Made by a program: the position numbers and the translations under genes. The notes below the pieces were generated by a model. It worked only from the letters and a program-made list of their open reading frames with translations, made no database searches and had not been told where the DNA came from. This document shows, one piece after another, positions 6,617 through 10,688 of a stretch of 10,688 nucleotides of DNA. Origin of the DNA: Azophilus sp964348115. GTDB lineage: Bacteria > Pseudomonadota > Gammaproteobacteria > Pseudomonadales > Azotimanducaceae. The stretch is taken from contig CAYGBY010000140.1 of NCBI GenBank assembly GCA_964348115.1, forward strand, positions 1 to 10,688, read 5' to 3'. Positions within the stretch are counted from its first letter, which is position 1; each line of letters begins with the position of its first letter.

Positions 6617-8359
6617 TTATTTCCGGCGCTCCGCGTCAGTCGGAAGCGATGCGTGATAGCGGTTCACTGTCGCTTGAACGGCATCCCGGGCGGCGCCGTA
6701 GATGTCGAGCGCCTCTTGCGCACTGATGTAGCCATCGCGCAGGTCGCGCAGCACCTTCGCCTGCGGTCGCCGTTTGGGTTCGCCGTAGCCGCCGCCGGCA
6801 CCGGTTCGAATTCTCACCACGTCCCCCTTTTGGATGGGCAAGGCGCTAGCGCTCAAGCGGTTCTCAACCTCGCCGCTACGGCGGATGATGCTTAGGCGGT
6901 TGACTGTGCCGGGACTGCCGCCGGCCAGCGCCCAAGGGGGCGTTCTGGAGCGGGCGTAGGCGGCGGTGACCCAGCCCGAGGCGTGCATCAGCCGATAACG
7001 CAGATCGATGCCCTTGCCGCCGCGCTGGCAACCGGCGCCGCCAGGTTCCGGGTTCAGGGCGTAACACTCCACATGCACCCCGTTGCGGGCTTCATTCACC
7101 TCCACCGGGCAATTGTAGGTGTGGCCGTGTGAACTGCTGAACTGGGCATTCTGACCGTCCCGCTCGGCGGTGGCGCCCCAACCGCCGACCTCGGGTTCGA
7201 TGAAGCTCTGCAACCGGCCTTCGGCATCCGTGAAGCCGATCATGGTGGCGCATACCGAGCAGAAATGGCCAACGCCCGGGCACTCCGGCAGCACGGGTGC
7301 GAGCGCCTTCCACATCAGGTCGGACACCCGTATCTTGTTCTCGTAGTAGAAGCCGACGGCAGCGGGCCGCCGCGCCGCAAACAGGCTGCCGGGGTCGCAA
7401 ACTACGCGCAGCGGACGGAAAGTGCCCGCATTGGCAACCCCCTGCGGGCACACCAGGCTCTTGAACATGGCTTGGGCGCTGACCACAGTGGCTTGGTAGC
7501 TGGCATTGAGGGAACCCGAATCCTGCGGCGGGTTGCCGCGCAGGTCGACGGTGAAGACGTCGCCCGCAACTTCGATGGCGACTTGCAGCGGCCGTCCGTC
7601 GTCCCACAGGTCGGTGGCGGTGAAGCGGCCTTGGGGCAGGCGGCGGACGGCCCGGCGCACTTGCCGCTCGCCCAAGTCAAGGTAGTCCCGCACTGCGGAC
7701 AGGAAGCTGTCCGCGCCATAGCGGCGGCAGAGCTGAACAATGCAGCGGGCGCCCATGCGCAACGCCGACACCCCTGCCCAGAAATCGCCCAGGGCCTGGT
7801 CGGGCAGGCGGCTGTTGGCAGCGATGATGTCGAGGATGCCCGGCAGTGGCTCGTGTCCCGCAAACACCCGGACTTCGGGGAGCACCAACCCTTCCTGATG
7901 CAGTTCCTTAGCGTCGGGCGAGTTGCCCCCCGGCGCCATGCCGCCGATGTCCATCCAGTGCCCCTTGTTGGCGGTCCAGGCAACGACCGCGCCGGCGAAA
8001 AACACCGGCATGACCAGCGCCACATCGTTGAGGTGGCTCACGCCGCCGCCGAATGGATCATTGGTGATGAAGATGTCCCCGTCCTGGAACCCCGCCGCCC
8101 CATGCTTGGCAATGACGGCCTTGACCGCCGGATCCAGCATGCCGACAAACGAGGGAATGCCAGCACCGGAACTGGCCAGATGGCCATCGGCATCGGTGAC
8201 GGCAACGCCGAAGTCGAGCACTTCGTAGATGACGGAACTCATCGCCGTCTTGCGCATGGTCGCGAACATCTCCTCGGCGACGGCGGCCAGGGCGCTTTGG
8301 ATGATCTCCCTAGTGATCACCCCCTCCCGATCGCAAGCGCGGGTTTCCCCCTGCCGCAT
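6617..8359 (-). CDS. Hydantoinase B / oxoprolinase-family subunit (HyuB-like)
   Basis: This 580-residue cytoplasmic protein belongs to the N-methylhydantoinase B / 5-oxoprolinase beta family. That family works with an ATP-using A subunit to open cyclic amides such as hydantoins, or as part of related carboxylases. Family marks are GDIFITNDPFGGGVSHLNDV (94-113), ANKGHWMDIGGMAPGG (130-145), HQEGLVLPEV, and GAGGGYGEP (520-528) followed by a VLRDLRDGYIS segment. The length fits the family. The ATG at 8359 is 9 bp after the racemase stop; there is no strong ribosome-binding site, so translational coupling is likely. A GTG at 8320 is an alternative start closer to where family homology begins. There is no A subunit (HyuA) next to it, which is unusual; it may be encoded elsewhere. 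Substrate unknown. Confidence 0.93.
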   Translation of the reverse strand: MRQGETRACDREGVITREIIQSALAAVAEEMFATMRKTAMSSVIYEVLDFGVAVTDADGHLASSGAGIPSFVGMLDPAVKAVIAKHGAAGFQDGDIFITNDPFGGGVSHLNDVALVMPVFFAGAVVAWTANKGHWMDIGGMAPGGNSPDAKELHQEGLVLPEVRVFAGHEPLPGILDIIAANSRLPDQALGDFWAGVSALRMGARCIVQLCRRYGADSFLSAVRDYLDLGERQVRRAVRRLPQGRFTATDLWDDGRPLQVAIEVAGDVFTVDLRGNPPQDSGSLNASYQATVVSAQAMFKSLVCPQGVANAGTFRPLRVVCDPGSLFAARRPAAVGFYYENKIRVSDLMWKALAPVLPECPGVGHFCSVCATMIGFTDAEGRLQSFIEPEVGGWGATAERDGQNAQFSSSHGHTYNCPVEVNEARNGVHVECYALNPEPGGAGCQRGGKGIDLRYRLMHASGWVTAAYARSRTPPWALAGGSPGTVNRLSIIRRSGEVENRLSASALPIQKGDVVRIRTGAGGGYGEPKRRPQAKVLRDLRDGYISAQEALDIYGAARDAVQATVNRYHASLPTDAERRK

Positions 8360-8368
8360 TGCCGGAGC

Positions 8369-9214
8369 TCAGGGCTCTTGCCGAGCGTCCGCGGGAACAT
8401 GGATGAGGTTGCCGAACCTGTAGTCGGTCTGCAGGATGTCGAAGGCTTGGAGTTCGCTTTCCGGAGGCGGCTGCATGCCCCACACTCTGCTGGGGCTCCA
8501 GCCGATGTGCTTTGCCAGTGCGGCGTTTTCCCCCGCCTTCAATGCGGCGATGGAGCAATCGATCACCGGGATGTTGCCGGCGAAGGTCTTGCCCAAGAAC
8601 TCCTGAAGCACTTTGAAGAACCCCACCTCCAGCGTACAGCCCAGAATGATGGACTCCGCCTTGTGCAACTCCACCGCTTCAACGGCGGCGGCCTCGAGCG
8701 CGAGCCTGGTTGCTTGTGGATCCTTGTGGAAGTCAGCCACCCTCATGCCGATGGCCTGAAACGATGCAAGCCTGTCCCGGTAGCCGTAGCGGCAAACGGT
8801 TTCGCGCATCTGATTCTCCCATTTGGTCTCACCGATGATGACAGAGAAGTTGTTCGCCAAGTTAAGGGCAAGCTCGCAGGCGGCCTGGCAGGGCGCAACC
8901 ACGACCGTGCCGCCCGAGATCTCCCGCGCATCGTCTAGGGCGGGATCGTAGAAGCAGCCGATCACCATGGCGTCGTAGCCATGCTTGGACGCGTAGCGGG
9001 CCGCCTCCACCGTATCGCGGATGATGAACGCTTCGTAGGTTCTGAATTCCAGGTTGTCCATCTTCGACGGTACGCTGACCGGGTTCATGGAGACCACATC
9101 CACAGCGGTTGCCGGATACTTGTAGGCCTTCGCCATGTCGGCGAAAACCTGATCGTAGTCCGAGTTTCCAATCGGATTCAGATACATCACCTTGATGCCT
9201 GTATCGAGTGACAT
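8369..9214 (-). CDS. Aspartate/glutamate/hydantoin racemase-family protein
   Basis: This 281-residue protein is an Asp/Glu racemase superfamily member, most like hydantoin racemases, which invert a carbon centre using two cysteines. Seen are the first strand IKVMYLNPIGNSDYD (7-21), the first Cys in MVIGCFYDPALDDARE (Cys87), and the second in IILGCTLEVGFF (Cys193). The two-Cys layout supports racemase or epimerase activity; related decarboxylases and isomerases (maleate isomerase, AMDase-like) cannot be excluded. The frame is open upstream to 9382, but the start is set at ATG 9214 by a strong GAGGAGGT site just before it and because the upstream residues are translated MITE-like DNA. It heads the operon with the hydantoinase B subunit and the transporter, which fits conversion of the wrong enantiomer of a hydantoin-like substrate. 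Confidence 0.9.
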   Translation of the reverse strand: MSLDTGIKVMYLNPIGNSDYDQVFADMAKAYKYPATAVDVVSMNPVSVPSKMDNLEFRTYEAFIIRDTVEAARYASKHGYDAMVIGCFYDPALDDAREISGGTVVVAPCQAACELALNLANNFSVIIGETKWENQMRETVCRYGYRDRLASFQAIGMRVADFHKDPQATRLALEAAAVEAVELHKAESIILGCTLEVGFFKVLQEFLGKTFAGNIPVIDCSIAALKAGENAALAKHIGWSPSRVWGMQPPPESELQAFDILQTDYRFGNLIHVPADARQEP

Positions 9215-9218
9215 GGCC

Positions 9219-9226
9219 ACCTCCTC
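9219..9226 (-). promoter_or_regulatory. Ribosome-binding site of racemase gene
   Basis: The minus strand reads GAGGAGGT, with the GGAGG core five bases before the ATG at 9214. It is the strongest such site in the operon and decides the start against the longer frame reaching into the inverted-repeat element. Confidence 0.8.
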
Positions 9227-9293
9227 AACCCGCTGGCGCAGGGAACAGCGCTTGTTCGCCGAGCGCTGGACGCTCCATTTCAACAAGGCCTCC

Positions 9294-9407
9294 CTAGTGT
9301 GCTGCCCCACAAGTAAGTGGGTTTTAGCCGCTAGGCCGTTGGAGCAACGCGGCCGGGGGCCAAAAGGGCCACGAACAATCACGCTTACTTGCGGGACAGC
9401 ACACTAG
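9294..9407. mobile_element. MITE-like element with 24-bp terminal inverted repeats
   Basis: Bases 9294-9317 (starting CTAGTGTGCTG) and 9384-9407 (ending CAGCACACTAG) are inverted repeats matching at 22 of 24 positions, with the outer 11 identical. The enclosed DNA is 66 bp with no gene. Size, ends and location between genes fit a miniature inverted-repeat transposable element, mobilised by a transposase encoded elsewhere. The outer CTAG could reflect a TA target duplication as in IS630/Tc1-mariner elements, or a CTAG duplication as in some IS5-type elements; which is unknown. It sits between the racemase operon and the divergent receptor gene, so it may alter promoters on either side. Confidence 0.75.
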
Positions 9408-9411
9408 GTCG

Positions 9412-9428
9412 CAGCCCTGTCTGGGCTG
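9412..9428 (+). repeat. Short hairpin in receptor upstream region
   Basis: CAGCCC at 9412-9417 pairs with GGGCTG at 9423-9428 over a five-base loop, directly beside the MITE-like element. Without a T-run it is not an obvious terminator. It may be part of a structured leader or a protein site. Confidence 0.4.
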
Positions 9429-9460
9429 TCAGTCTCGGTCCCTGCGCAAGCCCTCGGCAA

Positions 9461-9501
9461 CTACCTTGAAAGGTAGGGCGGCGAACTACTAATGCGAGTA
9501 G
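9461..9501. promoter_or_regulatory. Tandem CTAC-N8-GTAG dyads, putative operator
   Basis: Two dyads share the same half-sites and spacing. 9461-9476 is CTAC-cttgaaag-GTAG, with the palindrome extending to CTACCTT/AAGGTAG. 9486-9501 is CTAC-taatgcga-GTAG, extending one base outward on each side and one base inward. Their centres are 25 bp apart. A weak promoter-like pair, TTGAAA (9466-9471) and ACTAAT (9488-9493) with a 16-bp spacer, lies across them, so a bound dimer could block or recruit polymerase for the receptor gene 65 bp downstream. No regulator gene is in the window. The same bases could instead form two RNA stem-loops. Confidence 0.5.
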
Positions 9502-9552
9502 TTGACGGATGCGAGGCCGGGCGGAGAGCCTAAGTGACGATGGGCAAACGAT

Positions 9553-9557
9553 GGAGA
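9553..9557 (+). promoter_or_regulatory. Ribosome-binding site of TonB-dependent receptor
   Basis: GGAGA lies eight bases before the ATG at 9566. An in-frame ATG at 9551 overlaps it and has no such site, so 9566 is preferred. Confidence 0.5.
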
Positions 9558-9565
9558 AACTCGCA

Positions 9566-10688
9566 ATGACCGCATGGAGCCGAAGACTGAGAAGCTTGAA
9601 TGCAGCAGCCCTTGTCTGGCTTTTCGCCGCCGGCGCCGGCTGGCCGTTGACAGCCACAGGCATGGAGGACATTGAGGAAATCGTCGTCACGGCGCGCAAG
9701 GTTGACGAGAACATTCAGGATGCGCCGATCACGGTGAACGCCTTCACTGGCGATCAGCTCGAAGACGCGGGCGCAACGCAAACCGCGGACTTCGTCCAAC
9801 TCATTCCCAACGTGACCTTGGCGGAATCGCAAACCATGGGCACTTCCTTCCTGACCGTGCGGGGCTTAAGCCGAGTGCGCAACGGCGAGTTGCCCGTGGC
9901 AGTGGTTGTCGATGACGTTTTGGTGGTCAATGCACGGCAATTCATCAGCCAGATTTTCGATGTGCGGCAAATCGAAGTGGCCAAGGGCCCGCAAGGCGCA
10001 CTGTATGGCCGCAACGCCTCCAACGGCGCCATCATCATCACCACCAATCCACCGTCCAACGAGCCGGATGGGTACGTCAAAATGAGCTACGGCACCAAGG
10101 ACGAGGTCGGGCTGGAAGGCGCCTGGAGCGGCCCGATCAGCGATACCCTGGCCGTGCGGCTTTCGGGCCGCATGCTGGAGCGGGACGGCTACTTCACCAA
10201 CGTCACTCTCGACGACGAGGTGGACCCCTTCCGCGACCGGACCTTGCGCGGTCGCGCCACCTGGGCGCCTTCCGACACCCTGGTCGTGGACTTGAAGGCG
10301 CAGCTATCGAAGCACGAGGGCAAGGGCATCGGCTTTCACTGGCCCGGTGCCGCGATGTTCGAGGTTTTCGGCGTTTTTCTCGGCACCGGGGAGGAGCTAG
10401 GCGTTACCGCGGATCAAGTGGTTGCACAAGGCAGCAACCTGGTGGATCTGCCCTACGTGGCCAACAATCCGGATCGCGGCAGCCGGGACACCGCGGGCTT
10501 TTCCATCAAGCTCGACAAGACATTCGACTGGGGCGCCTTCAAGTCCGTGACCACCTACGACGAGTTGGAAGCCTCCTCGGTGGCCGACCGCGCCCCCTAC
10601 CTCTCCTACCTGGACGGCACCCAGCACAGCTATGTCGATGTGGAGGGCTGGAGCCAGGAACTGCGCCTCAGTTCGTCAACCGAAGGCC
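9566..10688 (+). CDS. TonB-dependent outer-membrane receptor, N-terminal part (runs off window)
   Basis: About 374 residues of an outer-membrane active transporter are present; the family is usually 700-900, so the rest of the barrel lies beyond the window. A basic start (MTAWSRRLRSL) and hydrophobic stretch to about residue 32 form a signal peptide. Next is the TonB box IEEIVVTARK (36-45). The plug domain follows, with DAPITVNAF, LIPNVTLAE, LTVRGLSR, and VRQIEVAKGPQGALYGRNAS (133-152) then NGAIIITTNPP. Barrel strands start near residue 170. The DxxxGPQGxLYGRNxxxGxI pattern is the large group of proteobacterial receptors for organic nutrients rather than classic siderophore receptors. The frame is open without faults to the edge. 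It is divergent from the racemase-hydantoinase-MFS operon and could import the same substrate across the outer membrane. Confidence 0.93.
   Translation, partial: MTAWSRRLRSLNAAALVWLFAAGAGWPLTATGMEDIEEIVVTARKVDENIQDAPITVNAFTGDQLEDAGATQTADFVQLIPNVTLAESQTMGTSFLTVRGLSRVRNGELPVAVVVDDVLVVNARQFISQIFDVRQIEVAKGPQGALYGRNASNGAIIITTNPPSNEPDGYVKMSYGTKDEVGLEGAWSGPISDTLAVRLSGRMLERDGYFTNVTLDDEVDPFRDRTLRGRATWAPSDTLVVDLKAQLSKHEGKGIGFHWPGAAMFEVFGVFLGTGEELGVTADQVVAQGSNLVDLPYVANNPDRGSRDTAGFSIKLDKTFDWGAFKSVTTYDELEASSVADRAPYLSYLDGTQHSYVDVEGWSQELRLSSSTEG

Noticed and set aside
7265..8938. 557-codon plus-strand open frame opposite hydantoinase B and the racemase
   Set aside because: It spans two real minus-strand genes and their junction and shows no family motifs.
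9236..9285. Weak likeness of the sequence upstream of the racemase (AGGGAAC then GTTCGCC.AGCGC) to the reverse complement of the tract end near 5225-5260
   Set aside because: Only two short blocks agree with different spacing; this is within chance for GC-rich DNA.
9215..9382. N-terminal extension of the racemase
   Set aside because: The extension is translated MITE-like DNA, and a strong ribosome-binding site sits directly before the ATG at 9214.

Overview
This is a GC-rich bacterial window, most likely from a Gammaproteobacterium or close relative. That placement rests on a TonB-dependent outer-membrane receptor (so Gram-negative), Spinster-type MFS transporter, paired acyl-CoA dehydrogenases and GC-ending codons. 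It is an inference, not a taxonomic assignment. No rRNA, tRNA or CRISPR array was seen.

Positions 1-2344 are a gene graveyard. In order they hold the tail of a family-2-type sulfotransferase, a collapsed manC (mannose-1-phosphate guanylyltransferase / mannose-6-phosphate isomerase) with an internal deletion and at least two frame changes, an unidentified 220-bp relic, one capsule-type glycosyltransferase that still reads open, a minus-strand relic of a PHP plus P-loop ATPase (TrlF-like), and the first ~50 codons of a MaoC-like hydratase. The pieces abut without normal spacers, so repeated deletion at the edge of a surface-polysaccharide locus is the simplest explanation.

Positions 2408-4777 carry two minus-strand acyl-CoA dehydrogenases. 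Their catalytic-base positions suggest one catalytic and one non-catalytic subunit of a heteromeric enzyme. The truncated MaoC was probably the third gene of this operon. Positions 4778-5257 are a hairpin-rich stretch without a gene.

Positions 5258-9214 form a tight minus-strand operon: Asp/Glu/hydantoin-racemase family protein, hydantoinase-B subunit, then MFS transporter. This looks like uptake and processing of a cyclic amide or related nitrogen compound, although no hydantoinase A subunit is present. A TonB-dependent receptor starts at 9566 on the plus strand and runs off the window. The divergent intergenic region holds a 114-bp element with 24-bp terminal inverted repeats (MITE-like) and, next to the receptor, two CTAC-N8-GTAG dyads 25 bp apart that look like a tandem operator. 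The receptor, transporter and enzymes plausibly serve the same substrate.
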